Below, piece by piece: positions 18,718 to 27,559 of a stretch of DNA of 64,000 nucleotides (positions are counted from its first letter, which is position 1; each line of letters starts with the position of its first letter). Source of the DNA: Acidimicrobiales bacterium (GTDB lineage Bacteria; Actinomycetota; Acidimicrobiia; Acidimicrobiales; MedAcidi-G1); assembly GCA_029245675.1 (NCBI GenBank), contig JAQWOV010000003.1, positions 29,127-93,126 on the forward strand. The letters run 5' to 3'. The notes beneath the pieces were generated by a model. That model was not told the DNA's origin. It saw nothing but the letters and a program-made list of their open reading frames with translations, and searched no databases. The translations under genes were made by a program, and so were the position numbers.

Positions 18718-19728
18718 TTACCTCTTATCCATGTGATGAATGGTCTCACGTACTATTGATGGCTCAATACCTGTAACAACTTCTACTCCATCTGGTCCAT
18801 CTAGAACAAAAGTCAGACCATTAATAGCTTTTTTATCTCGAGCCATGACTTCCATTATGACATCAGGTTCTATTCCTTGAGGCATCATGCTGCTTAGCCC
18901 GTATTGATCAACAACCAAACGATGTTCCTCTACTCTGTCTTGATCTATCCGTCCAAGTCTGTGTGCAAGTTCTGCGGCAAAGACCAGCCCAATTGCTATT
19001 GCTTCACCATGTCGAAGGTCATAGTTTTCTGTAGTTTCAAGTGCATGGCCTAAGGTATGTCCATAGTTCAGAATTGCTCGAGTTCCTGCCTCTCTCTCAT
19101 CCGATGCGACTACTTGAGCTTTGATCTCTACACATCTAGCAATTTTCTCTTCTAAGTTCAGGTCGTCTAAGTTTCCGCTACCAAGAAAGTGATACTTGGC
19201 CATCTCTCCATAACCACTTAACATTTCTCTTTTTGGAAGCGTGTCCAAGACAGAAGTGTCGCATAGTACGGCTGTTGGCTGCCAGAAGGCTCCGACTAAA
19301 TTTTTTCCTTCTGGAAGATTCACTCCTGTTTTCCCACCGATTGACGCATCAATCTGACCAAGTAGAGAAGTAGGTATATGTATTACAGGCGTTCCTCGGT
19401 GATATGTCGCTGCCGCGAAGCCTGCGACGTCAGTGACTACACCTCCACCTATACCAACGATGCAGTCATTTCGAGTTAAGCCCCACCTTGTAAAAGAACG
19501 GCAAAGTGACTCAATGGTGTTCAAAGTCTTTGCCTCTTCGCCGTCAGGAATTAGAAAAATTTCGTTGGCTATTTCCAGATTTAGATTCACACCAATATTT
19601 TCTTGAGTAACTATGGCAACGCGCTGGGAATCTTTGGGGAGCACTGAATCTAATTCTTCTCGCGCATTAGCTCCTACCAATACCGGGTATTCTCTACCTT
19701 CGCTCAGTGGCACTTTAATTTCTATCAT
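18718..19728 (-). CDS. aroB: 3-dehydroquinate synthase
   Basis: Second shikimate step, NAD- and zinc-dependent cyclisation of DAHP. NAD-binding GIGGGVVTDVAGFAAATY and the zinc ligands are present: Glu in YGEMAKYHFLG, His in NYGHTLGHALE and His in LRHGEAIAIG. SLLGQIDASIGGKTGVNLPEGKN is highly typical. At 336 aa it is slightly shorter than E. coli AroB. It overlaps aroK by four bases. Confidence 0.97.
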   Translation of the reverse strand: MIEIKVPLSEGREYPVLVGANAREELDSVLPKDSQRVAIVTQENIGVNLNLEIANEIFLIPDGEEAKTLNTIESLCRSFTRWGLTRNDCIVGIGGGVVTDVAGFAAATYHRGTPVIHIPTSLLGQIDASIGGKTGVNLPEGKNLVGAFWQPTAVLCDTSVLDTLPKREMLSGYGEMAKYHFLGSGNLDDLNLEEKIARCVEIKAQVVASDEREAGTRAILNYGHTLGHALETTENYDLRHGEAIAIGLVFAAELAHRLGRIDQDRVEEHRLVVDQYGLSSMMPQGIEPDVIMEVMARDKKAINGLTFVLDGPDGVEVVTGIEPSIVRETIHHMDKR

Positions 19729-20261
19729 TTGTCACCTTTTAAAATAGTCAGCGCCAAAATTTGGTCAGAGATTTCTTCCACTGTTCCACTCTCTACGTCT
19801 ATCACAAGGTCAGCGACTTCTTTATAATTTTCTTCCCGTTCAGCATTTAGAAGTTGTAACACCTCAAGAGGGTCTTTGTCTTTTAATAAGGGTCTACCTC
19901 TGCCTTCTCCAACTCTCTTAGCTAAACCTTCTGGCGTGGCTTTAAGCCAAATGACGTGAGAATTTTCCTTAAGTATGGATCTATTTTCATCTTGAACTAC
20001 GATTCCACCACCTGTTGATAGGACAACGGGCTCTTCAGACCCAAGAACTTTCTTCAATGCATCGGTTTCAATTTCTCTAAAACCTTTTTCTCCGCGTTCG
20101 TTAAAAATAACCCCCATAGAACGTCCATAACTATTCTGAATCCAGCGATCTAGATCAACGTGACGAACGTTACTTTTTCGCGCTAAAGAAGCACCTATTA
20201 CTGTTTTTCCTGCACCCATGAGTCCCACAAGAGCAACATGAGTACACAAATCGCTATCCAT
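19725..20261 (-). CDS. aroK: Shikimate kinase
   Basis: Phosphorylates shikimate at the 3-hydroxyl. The P-loop is GLMGAGKTVIG; the substrate site has HVDLDRWIQ, FREIETDAL and VLSTGGGIVV; the lid has RGRPLLKDKDP. I prefer the ATG at 20261, because a TATCCT element lies exactly seven bases upstream (a leaderless promoter arrangement) and homology starts close by; GTG at 20279 in the same frame is the alternative. It overlaps aroB. Confidence 0.93.
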   Translation of the reverse strand: MDSDLCTHVALVGLMGAGKTVIGASLARKSNVRHVDLDRWIQNSYGRSMGVIFNERGEKGFREIETDALKKVLGSEEPVVLSTGGGIVVQDENRSILKENSHVIWLKATPEGLAKRVGEGRGRPLLKDKDPLEVLQLLNAEREENYKEVADLVIDVESGTVEEISDQILALTILKGDK

Positions 20262-20268
20262 ATATATA

Positions 20269-20274
20269 AGGATA
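20269..20274 (-). promoter_or_regulatory. Putative -10 element of a leaderless aroK transcript
   Basis: TATCCT on the minus strand is followed by seven bases (TATATAT) and the aroK ATG. A transcript starting 7 bases after the -10 would begin at the A of the start codon. No ribosome binding site is present, and the same spacing is seen at ruvC, hisS and ftsH. Confidence 0.5.
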
Positions 20275-20335
20275 CCCACTGCTGATTACTCAGAACAGCG
20301 GATTATTGCTTAAGAGCAGTAAATGGATGATTTGT

Positions 20336-20626
20336 TTAGAGTTCGTATATCCCAACGACATCAAGATTGCGGAAATTAACTTCACCTATGCTTTCTTCAT
20401 GTTCACTTGAAGCTTCTTGTGTTTCTTCCAACTCGTTGTTCTGAGTCGCTGACTCATAGGAGTCAAATTCAACTATTTGGACGATGGTTTCAGGATTATC
20501 TCGGTCAACACATAGTGTCGCAACACGCGCAGTGGTCTTTGAACCAGCAACCTCAATGTATTCTTCTAAACCTTTTTGAGCCTCTTCAATAGTTGAATTG
20601 AACTCCATCACTTGAATGAATTTCAT
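20336..20626 (-). CDS. Small conserved-looking protein, ferredoxin-like fold suspected
   Basis: I do not recognise this 96-aa gene. It starts at ATG with an excellent ribosome binding site (GAAGGAAAG, six bases before). The sequence alternates strands and helices: MKFIQVMEFNSTIEEAQKGL, then ARVATLCVDRDNPETIVQIV, then EFDSYESATQNNELEETQEA. That pattern resembles dimeric alpha/beta barrel (antibiotic-monooxygenase-like) proteins, but no catalytic residues can be named. It lies between aroE and aroK, where actinobacteria usually encode aroC. Possibly a small-molecule-binding or structural protein; function unknown. Confidence 0.7.
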   Translation of the reverse strand: MKFIQVMEFNSTIEEAQKGLEEYIEVAGSKTTARVATLCVDRDNPETIVQIVEFDSYESATQNNELEETQEASSEHEESIGEVNFRNLDVVGIYEL

Positions 20627-20659
20627 AATTTCTTTCCTTCTCTTTTAATTAATTTAGTT

Positions 20660-21523
20660 TTACGTTCGCTTTTTAAGTTCCTGTGTGATTGCTTCTTGCA
20701 TAATTGATATGGGAGCTTCTTCGCCGGTCCATAGCGTAAAGGCTTCAGCTGCTTGAAACAGAAGCATGGAAACTCCGTTATGGGAATCTATTCCTTTTTG
20801 TTTAGCTAGTGAAATCCATCTGGTTTCCAGTGGGTGATAAATAAGATCAACAATGAGTTGACTGGGATGAAGTAGATCTATCGGGCATGGGATATCTACT
20901 TGACTATCTTTCATACCAATAGAGGTTGCATTGACTACAAGATCGGCTCCAGAAATATCTTCTAGTGTTCCAACACCCCCGACTTCTCCTGCTAAGCCTG
21001 CAGCGCTTTCTGCTTTCTCTAGAGTCCTATTTACAGCCATAATGGAAGCGGCCCCTGACCTCGCTAACGCTTCTATAACTGCCCGAGCTGCTCCGCCTGC
21101 TCCAATGACCGCCACTTTTTTGCCTTTCGGATCAAATTGCGCGTCATGAATCAATCCATTTAGAAAACCATCTCCATCAGTGTTATGTCCGATCAAACCT
21201 TTTTCATTGGCAACAACACAATTAACTGCATCCAGTTTTTCAGCGGTAAAAGTGCACTCATCAACTAACGATGCCACCCTTGTTTTAAAAGGCATCGTGA
21301 CTGACAATCCGCCGAGATTGCCTGATCTCATTTGAGCAAGAACTTCATCGAGTTCGCTTTCAGTAATTTCAAGAGCTTCATACTCCCAGTCCATACCCAA
21401 AGAGTTGAAAGCTGCATTATGCAATAGTGGTGAAAGAGAATGAGCAACTGGTGATCCAACGACTGCTGCAAGAGTTGTTGACTTATCAGTTCTTCCGAAA
21501 ACGTTCTTTAAATTATTAGCCAC
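20660..21523 (-). CDS. aroE: Shikimate dehydrogenase
   Basis: Reduces 3-dehydroshikimate to shikimate with NADPH. The substrate site has SPVAHSLSPLLHNAAF, the catalytic Lys is in VTMPFKTRVASLVDE and the Asp in GHNTDGDGFLNGL. NADPH binding is by VAVIGAGGAARAVIEAL with NRTLEKA. I start at GTG 21523, which overlaps the mltG stop (GTGGCTAA); the frame is open upstream but inside mltG. The resulting 287 aa is a normal family length. Confidence 0.94.
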   Translation of the reverse strand: MANNLKNVFGRTDKSTTLAAVVGSPVAHSLSPLLHNAAFNSLGMDWEYEALEITESELDEVLAQMRSGNLGGLSVTMPFKTRVASLVDECTFTAEKLDAVNCVVANEKGLIGHNTDGDGFLNGLIHDAQFDPKGKKVAVIGAGGAARAVIEALARSGAASIMAVNRTLEKAESAAGLAGEVGGVGTLEDISGADLVVNATSIGMKDSQVDIPCPIDLLHPSQLIVDLIYHPLETRWISLAKQKGIDSHNGVSMLLFQAAEAFTLWTGEEAPISIMQEAITQELKKRT

Positions 21524-22895
21524 AACCCAAATCCTTTTCTCGACATATTGCGACTGCTTCTGCGAATTCTTCACTGGTAACCGTAAAAGTATGAGCTCCC
21601 ACCACTCCGTTCTCATCGGTACGAACAAAGAACATCCATGGCCCATCTTCTGGATTTACTGCTGCTTCAAGTGAGGCTCTACCTGGTGCGGAAATTGGTG
21701 TAAGAGGAAGTCCGGGTTCTATCCATGTGTTCCAAGGCGAGTCACTATTCAGATCTTCTCTAGTTAAAGACTCTCCAGACATTTTCCCTGCTGCATAACG
21801 AACTGTTGACTCCATGCCAAGAGACCATCCTTGCTCCAAGCGATTATGGATAACTTGAGAGATTTTGGCTCGTTCTTCATTTAATAAGGCCTCTTCTTCA
21901 ATCAAAGACGCAACAACTAAAGCCTCATAGGGAGTTAGACCTACCGCTGCTGCCTTTTCCTCAAGATTAATTTCTTCCACAACGTTAAGGAACTGATTAT
22001 GCATACGAGTTACAAGGCTCATTTCATCGGTAAGAGTAGCTTCGTCCAACTGATATGTGTCGGGAAAGAACATGCCTTCATACCATGGCAGAAAAAAATC
22101 TTCTGGGTAATGTTCCCAGCGAACAACATCGCTAGAAAAAGCTTCGTTTAATTGAGCCTCACTGTAAGTAGGCATACGTTTTTTGATATTTACGACCATC
22201 TGGCTAATAGTAAGACCCTCAGGAATTGTCACCCGTATTACTTCTGGCGGTATTGGTCCTTCGTTCAAGATATCTACAACGTCTTGAAACGCTAAATGTT
22301 CTTGAAGTAAGTAATCTCCTGCTTGAAATTCGTACTCAATGCCTGACGGACAATCGATAAACCAGCCAATCATTGAGTGGCAGCGCATCCACTGCCGAAA
22401 CATCGGTGAATTATCAATAATTCCTGCGGATCCTAGAGCCACTGCAACTTCACCCGAAGACCATCCAGGTTCAACGACAAACTCTATTTCGTCACCTGGT
22501 GGCGCATCCGGCGTCACCAGTGAATTAACCCACTGATCAACTTTTCGATAGGAGAAAGTTGCTCCAATCAGAAGCAAAAATACAACGAGTCCCCAACGTG
22601 GAATTGGACCCAATGGCTTACGGTGACGAACCCAACGCACATTGGCATCTACCTCTAATTCCTCTCCAAAAATTGTCCCCTTTTCCGATTCCTCATATAC
22701 GGATGGATCCCATACCACTGCCTCTTCTATGGCAACATCTTCAGGTACAACTGGTATTCCTTCTGTTACAGAATCAGAAACGCCTGGTTTGTCCACTGGA
22801 GCCTCATTCGCTTTGTTTCCAGGTGCCATGTCTGCTGAAGAACGGAAAGTTTTCCCGTCTTTTCCAGATGTTTCATTTTCTTCTTTAGCGCTCAC
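21516..22895 (-). CDS. mltG: Endolytic murein transglycosylase MltG
   Basis: Membrane enzyme that cleaves nascent peptidoglycan glycan strands. About 95 acidic cytoplasmic residues precede one membrane helix (about 100-122, GLVVFLLLIGATFSYR). Then come a LysM-like region (PGWSSGEVAVALGSAGII) and the YceG catalytic domain, with the catalytic Glu in ALVVASLIEEEALLNEERA and the downstream SPWNTWIEPGLPLTPISAPG. The N-terminal 95-residue disordered extension is longer than in E. coli. It lies between ruvX and aroE, as is usual in actinobacteria. Confidence 0.94.
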   Translation of the reverse strand: MSAKEENETSGKDGKTFRSSADMAPGNKANEAPVDKPGVSDSVTEGIPVVPEDVAIEEAVVWDPSVYEESEKGTIFGEELEVDANVRWVRHRKPLGPIPRWGLVVFLLLIGATFSYRKVDQWVNSLVTPDAPPGDEIEFVVEPGWSSGEVAVALGSAGIIDNSPMFRQWMRCHSMIGWFIDCPSGIEYEFQAGDYLLQEHLAFQDVVDILNEGPIPPEVIRVTIPEGLTISQMVVNIKKRMPTYSEAQLNEAFSSDVVRWEHYPEDFFLPWYEGMFFPDTYQLDEATLTDEMSLVTRMHNQFLNVVEEINLEEKAAAVGLTPYEALVVASLIEEEALLNEERAKISQVIHNRLEQGWSLGMESTVRYAAGKMSGESLTREDLNSDSPWNTWIEPGLPLTPISAPGRASLEAAVNPEDGPWMFFVRTDENGVVGAHTFTVTSEEFAEAVAICREKDLGCG

Positions 22896-23321
22896 CTAAT
22901 CCTCCGAATTCCGACGGCTATCTAACCAGGCTTGAAGCAAAATTGATGCTGCCAACTGGTCAACTACTTTCCGCCCATCCTTAGATGTGATTCCCTGCTC
23001 TCTTAAGGAGCGCTCTGCGGTGACAGTAGTTAGGCGCTCATCGCAGATTTCAATAGGAACCGACAGTGTATTTTCTAGTTTTTTTACTTCAGTGAGAGTT
23101 TTCTTGGCCATGGGACCGATACTCCCATCTAAAGAATAAGGGACACCTACTACTAGAACGTCAACTTCCCATTCCTTAACTAATGCTTCTATTGCAAGAT
23201 GTTCTTTGGAGATATCTCCAAGCCGTCTAACTACCTCTATAGGTGTTGCTATTAGGCCATCACTATCGCTAACCGCCACACCTATACGTTTAGTTCCTAA
23301 ATCTAGTCCGAGAGCTCGCAC
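22896..23321 (-). CDS. ruvX: RuvX/YqgF RNase H-fold nuclease (pre-16S rRNA processing)
   Basis: YqgF is implicated in 16S rRNA 5' end maturation. The RNase H-like fold begins VRALGLDLGTKRIGVAVSDSDG (first Asp ligand) and continues VLVVGVPYSLDGSIGPMAKK and the Glu-containing CDERLTTVTAERSL; the final Asp is in KVVDQLAASILLQAWLDS. The GTG at 23321 is seven bases after the alaS stop and is the natural start, giving 141 aa; the frame is open upstream only inside alaS. Part of the alaS-ruvX-mltG-aroE run. Confidence 0.92.
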   Translation of the reverse strand: MRALGLDLGTKRIGVAVSDSDGLIATPIEVVRRLGDISKEHLAIEALVKEWEVDVLVVGVPYSLDGSIGPMAKKTLTEVKKLENTLSVPIEICDERLTTVTAERSLREQGITSKDGRKVVDQLAASILLQAWLDSRRNSED

Positions 23322-23328
23322 TTGATTT

Positions 23329-25908
23329 TTAGGTTGTTTCGGCTGCAGCGCGAGCTTGGTCAAGCGCCGCTTGAAGATTTTCGGGTTGGCGACCACCTAT
23401 AACGGTCATTTCTGAATTTAGTCGCCCTCCACCACCAATTGTTTTTGCAGATTCGGAGACAAGAGCACCTGCGTCTAATCCGCTATCAGATGTAACTGTA
23501 GATACAAGAGCGGCTCCACCTCCCTCTGGTGCTAATCCTAATACAACGGCTCTTATCCCGTCCTTAGCAGAAATGGCGACAGCGAGTTCTCTTAGTCCTT
23601 CTTGGTCCACTCCTGTTACCTGAGTGATCACTAAACCGTTCTCTGCTGTCTCTGCCAAAGCATCTACCTGGTTTAGTGCTAATGCGCGGCGAACTTCATT
23701 GAGTTCATTCTTTATTTCTTTATTCTCAGCTATTCGTTTGTCTATGCCTTCAAGAACATCATCTATCGGTACTCCTAATTTCTCTGAAGCAGAAGCAAGA
23801 GTAGATTCTAAGTCTCTCAGACGATTGATTGGAGCAGGCCCTGTGATCGCCTCTATGCGGCGGATGTTTGCTCCTACTGACCCCTCTGTGATGATCTTAA
23901 AAGCTCCGATGTCCCCGAGTGCGTTGACATGAGTTCCTCCGCAAAGTTCAATTGAGTTCGGTCCTGCTTCAAGCACTCGTACACGATCTCCGTATTTGTC
24001 GCCAAAGAAAGCAACCGCTCCTGCTGCTTCAGCTTCTTCTTTAGAAGTTTCATAGTGATTGCAAAGAGAGTTGTTGAGCACTTCCATGTTCACTATGTCT
24101 TCTATTTCTCTAATCTCTTCTGGTTGCACGGCTGCATAATGGCTGAAGTCGAAGCGCAACCGGTCCGGACCCACCCATGACCCTTGTTGTTTTACATGTT
24201 CACCAAGAACTCGTCGTAGCGCCGCATGTAAAAGGTGTGTGGCGGTGTGATTGCGACGAATATCCGTTCGGCGAGCTACATCAATTTCTACTACTAATTT
24301 GTCGCCGACTGCTATCTCTAGTTCATTATCTTCTGTCTCATGCACATGTAATCCATCTAGAGCCAGTTTGGTATCAACAACTCGAACAGTTCCTCTGGTG
24401 TTAGTGAGAGTGCCAGTATCTCCTATTTGACCTCCAGATTCTGCATAGAAAGGAGTTCTGTCTAGTACGACATAGTTGTTTTCTATGTAAAGAACTTCTG
24501 CTTCTGTTTTATCTTCTTCTCGCCCTATAAAGGAAGTTGAACCATGTTCTTCGAGTAAAGGACGTAGATCTCCTGAAATGTCTGCTGCGCTATTTTCTTT
24601 CCGCGCAGCTTTTGCTCGTTCTTTTTGTTGATTCATGGCTTCTGAGAATCCTTCAGAATCTATGAAGATTCCTCGCTCTCTGGTTATTTCTTCAGTTAGT
24701 TCAAGTGGGAACCCGTAGGTGTCGTGAAGTTTGAAAATGACTTGCCCATCAAGAGACTCTCCGGTCTTCAAGCCATCTATAGCCGTATCTAAAATGGTTA
24801 GTCCTGAACGTAAAGTCTCTCTAAAACTTTCTTCTTCGCGATCTATGACTCCTCGTATGTAATCATGGTTTTGTGCGAGTTCCGGATAATCCGAACCCAT
24901 CATTTCAATAACTACATCTACTAACGAAGCCATGATCTGATCTTCTACTCCTAGTAGCCATGCATGTCGTACTGCTCGTCGGATAATGCGACGAAGTACG
25001 TATCCTCTATCTTCGTTTGAGGGAAACACTCCATCATTTATTAGGAATGTTGATGATCGTGCATGATCGGCCAGTATCCGCATTGAGACATCGGAACTCT
25101 CGCTCTCTTTTTGTGCAACTTGCGTTAATTTACTGATGCTTTCTAGAAGCGTGGAAAACTCATCTGTCTCCCATACGGAATCAACGCCTTGTAGAACGGA
25201 GAGGACGCGTTCTAGTCCTAGGCCTGTATCAATTGATGGTGCCGGAAGTGGGGTTTGAGAGCCGTCTGCATGCTGTTCGAATTGCATGAAAACTAGATTC
25301 CAGATTTCAACAAATCTTTCTTCTCCTCCATGAGCGGGTCCGCCTTCTTCGCCGTGCTCCGGTCCTTTGTCCCAAAAAATTTCTGAACAGGGTCCACAGG
25401 GCCCAGTGTCGGCCATGCGCCAATAGTTGTCTTCGTCTAGGCGTTGAATTCGGTCGGCAGAAACTCCGACTTCTTTTTCCCATATGGTGGCGGCCTCATC
25501 ATCAGTCTCGTGAACTGTTATCCATAGACGTTCAGGATTTAGGCCGAGGTTTTTGGTTATGAATTCCCAAGCAAATGCGCAAGCTTCTGATTTGAAGTAA
25601 TCTCCAAAGCTGAAATTTCCCATCATTTCAAAAAAGGTGAGGTGACGACTTGTGCGACCTACTTCTTCTAAGTCATTGTGTTTCCCGCCTGCTCGTGCAC
25701 ATTTTTGAACAGTAACGGCACGTGGCCAAGGGGCTGGCTGCTCTCCAGTTAAGTATGATTTGAACTGCACCATGCCTGAGTTAGTAAAGAGCAAAGTTGA
25801 GTCATCAGGTATGAGACTGTCTGATGACTCATGAAAGTGGTCTCTTGCAACATAAAAGTCAATGAATTCACGTCGGATTGACTTTGCGGTTAGAACTTTT
25901 TTTCCCAT
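23329..25908 (-). CDS. alaS: Alanyl-tRNA synthetase
   Basis: Charges tRNA-Ala and edits Ser/Gly mischarging. The class II catalytic domain at the N-terminus has SIRREFIDFYVARDHF and FTNSGMVQFKSYL with GRTSRHLTFFEMMGNFSFGDY. The editing domain has the zinc site NHTATHLLHAALR and ELCGGTHVNALGDIG. The C-terminal DHHA1-like domain ends near RLNSEMTVIGGR. At 859 aa it is complete. Upstream a TAGACT lies eight bases before the ATG with no ribosome binding site, hinting at a leaderless or internal promoter. Confidence 0.98.
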   Translation of the reverse strand: MGKKVLTAKSIRREFIDFYVARDHFHESSDSLIPDDSTLLFTNSGMVQFKSYLTGEQPAPWPRAVTVQKCARAGGKHNDLEEVGRTSRHLTFFEMMGNFSFGDYFKSEACAFAWEFITKNLGLNPERLWITVHETDDEAATIWEKEVGVSADRIQRLDEDNYWRMADTGPCGPCSEIFWDKGPEHGEEGGPAHGGEERFVEIWNLVFMQFEQHADGSQTPLPAPSIDTGLGLERVLSVLQGVDSVWETDEFSTLLESISKLTQVAQKESESSDVSMRILADHARSSTFLINDGVFPSNEDRGYVLRRIIRRAVRHAWLLGVEDQIMASLVDVVIEMMGSDYPELAQNHDYIRGVIDREEESFRETLRSGLTILDTAIDGLKTGESLDGQVIFKLHDTYGFPLELTEEITRERGIFIDSEGFSEAMNQQKERAKAARKENSAADISGDLRPLLEEHGSTSFIGREEDKTEAEVLYIENNYVVLDRTPFYAESGGQIGDTGTLTNTRGTVRVVDTKLALDGLHVHETEDNELEIAVGDKLVVEIDVARRTDIRRNHTATHLLHAALRRVLGEHVKQQGSWVGPDRLRFDFSHYAAVQPEEIREIEDIVNMEVLNNSLCNHYETSKEEAEAAGAVAFFGDKYGDRVRVLEAGPNSIELCGGTHVNALGDIGAFKIITEGSVGANIRRIEAITGPAPINRLRDLESTLASASEKLGVPIDDVLEGIDKRIAENKEIKNELNEVRRALALNQVDALAETAENGLVITQVTGVDQEGLRELAVAISAKDGIRAVVLGLAPEGGGAALVSTVTSDSGLDAGALVSESAKTIGGGGRLNSEMTVIGGRQPENLQAALDQARAAAETT

Positions 25909-25950
25909 ATGTGTCTAGTCTAACGATCCCAACTCCGCACTGAGAGTGAT

Positions 25951-26232
25951 TTACTTCAGAGGCTGTCGCGGACGGTGTCCTGGGCTTCGATCACGATTTT
26001 TTCGGTACACCGGCTCAGATCGACTTTGGTCTTTCATAGGTGTGGAAGACTTGAAATCATTCCTAAAGCGGCGAACTGTTTGAACCAGCTCTAGACGCTT
26101 CTCTTCAATCTGACGGTTTAAATGCTCTGGTGCGTAGCGCATGATTGAGCGTTGTAATCGACGACGAACAAAAGTTGAAGATATGAGTCCTACTATCCAT
26201 CCAATGAACAAAGATGTCACACGATATTTCAT
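25951..26232 (-). CDS. Small membrane-anchored protein between rarA and alaS
   Basis: A 93-aa protein with one hydrophobic helix at about residues 7-24 (SLFIGWIVGLISSTFV), then a basic amphipathic region (RRRLQRSIMRYAPEHLNRQI) and a disordered Arg/Pro-rich tail. Many actinobacteria carry small membrane proteins of unknown function (DUF948 and DUF6167 types) between rarA and alaS; this one resembles the second in layout. It starts two bases after the rarA stop with GAAGGAAC upstream. Function unknown. Confidence 0.75.
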   Translation of the reverse strand: MKYRVTSLFIGWIVGLISSTFVRRRLQRSIMRYAPEHLNRQIEEKRLELVQTVRRFRNDFKSSTPMKDQSRSEPVYRKNRDRSPGHRPRQPLK

Positions 26233-26234
26233 TT

Positions 26235-27545
26235 CTAAGTTCCTTCTTTCTTTTGAGATGGCAGGCGCATAGACATGCGACGTGCTACTTCTTCTTCAAA
26301 CCCGTGGGTAGAAGGATCGTAGTAGATATTTTCAGCCACTTCAGGTGGCCGGTAAATTTGCTCTACCCATCCTCGTGGATCATTGTGTGGATATTCATAG
26401 CCTTCGCCGTGACCTAATGTTGCTGCTGCTTGATAATGAGCGTCACGTAGATGCTTTGGAACTTTGCCCACTCCACTCTCTTGAACATCTTCTTTCGCAG
26501 CAAAAATTGCTTTTGTGACTCTATTTGACTTCGGAGCAGTAGATAAGTGCACTACTGCTTGAGCGAGGTTCAGTTGTGCTTCAGGTAAACCTACGAATTC
26601 CACCGCTCTCGCTGCCGCGTCAGCTATCAGTAGGGACATTGGGTCAGCCATTCCAATATCTTCACTAGCAAGGATCACTAATCTTCGCGCTATAAATCTT
26701 GCGTCCTCTCCTGCTTGAAGCATGCGGGCTAGCCAATATAGTCCTGCGTCTACATCTGAGCCTCTGATGCTCTTTATAAATGCGCTAATAACGTCGAAGT
26801 GGTCATCTCGACCATAACTCAATGCTTTTGTTCCTAAAGCAAATTCTGCATCGGCAAGTTCTAGGCGTTCACTTTTACGCCCTATTGCTAAGGCTGCTGC
26901 TACTTCAAGACTTGTTAATGCATGGCGGCCATCCCCGGAAGAACGCCCCACAATTAAATTGAGGGCGTCTTCATCTGCTTGAAGACCTTCTGCTGTTAAG
27001 CCGCGGTCAAGAAGTTTCCTGATAGCGATTTCTGATAAAGGTTCTAAGCGGAAAAGAGTTGACCGCGATAAAAGTGGTGGATTCACTTCGAAGAATGGGT
27101 TCTCAGTGGTTGCCCCAATAAGTATTAATAGTCCTGTTTCTACCGACGGCAGGAGAGCATCTTGTTGTGCTTTATTGAAACGATGCACTTCATCCAAAAA
27201 GAGAATTGTTCCGATGTCTTGTTCGCCTAAGCGTTTTTCAGCTTGCTCAATTGTTTCTCTTACGTCTTTCACTGTTGCATTTACTGCGGAGAGTTCGATG
27301 AAATCTTTAGCTGTAGCTTTTGCGACCAATCTGGCGAGACTTGTTTTTCCAGTTCCCGGAGGACCCCAAAAAATTAGTGATGAAAGTTGGTCAGATTCGA
27401 CTAAGCAGCGTAAGGGTTTGCCTTCACCTACCAAGTGGTCTTGGCCCACGATTTCATCTAGTTGATTTGGTCTAAGTCGTGCTGCTAATGGAGAGCGGTG
27501 AGACAAACGCTCAGTGGCTGCACTTGTGAACAGACTGTCTGGCAA
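26235..27545 (-). CDS. rarA: RarA (MgsA) AAA+ ATPase, replication-associated recombination protein
   Basis: A clamp-loader-like ATPase acting at stalled forks. N-terminal PLAARLRPNQLDEIVGQDHL, Walker [19 protein letters not shown], Walker B TILFLDEVHRFNKAQQD and sensor-1 LIGATTENPFFEVNPPLLSR are in order. The C-terminal tetramerisation domain has SDVDAGLYWLARML and AEDIGMADP-like ASEDIGMADPMSL. The TTG start at 27545 follows AAAGG. 436 aa is standard. Located between aspS and alaS. Confidence 0.95.
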   Translation of the reverse strand: MPDSLFTSAATERLSHRSPLAARLRPNQLDEIVGQDHLVGEGKPLRCLVESDQLSSLIFWGPPGTGKTSLARLVAKATAKDFIELSAVNATVKDVRETIEQAEKRLGEQDIGTILFLDEVHRFNKAQQDALLPSVETGLLILIGATTENPFFEVNPPLLSRSTLFRLEPLSEIAIRKLLDRGLTAEGLQADEDALNLIVGRSSGDGRHALTSLEVAAALAIGRKSERLELADAEFALGTKALSYGRDDHFDVISAFIKSIRGSDVDAGLYWLARMLQAGEDARFIARRLVILASEDIGMADPMSLLIADAAARAVEFVGLPEAQLNLAQAVVHLSTAPKSNRVTKAIFAAKEDVQESGVGKVPKHLRDAHYQAAATLGHGEGYEYPHNDPRGWVEQIYRPPEVAENIYYDPSTHGFEEEVARRMSMRLPSQKKEGT

Positions 27546-27559
27546 ATTAACGCCTTTCG

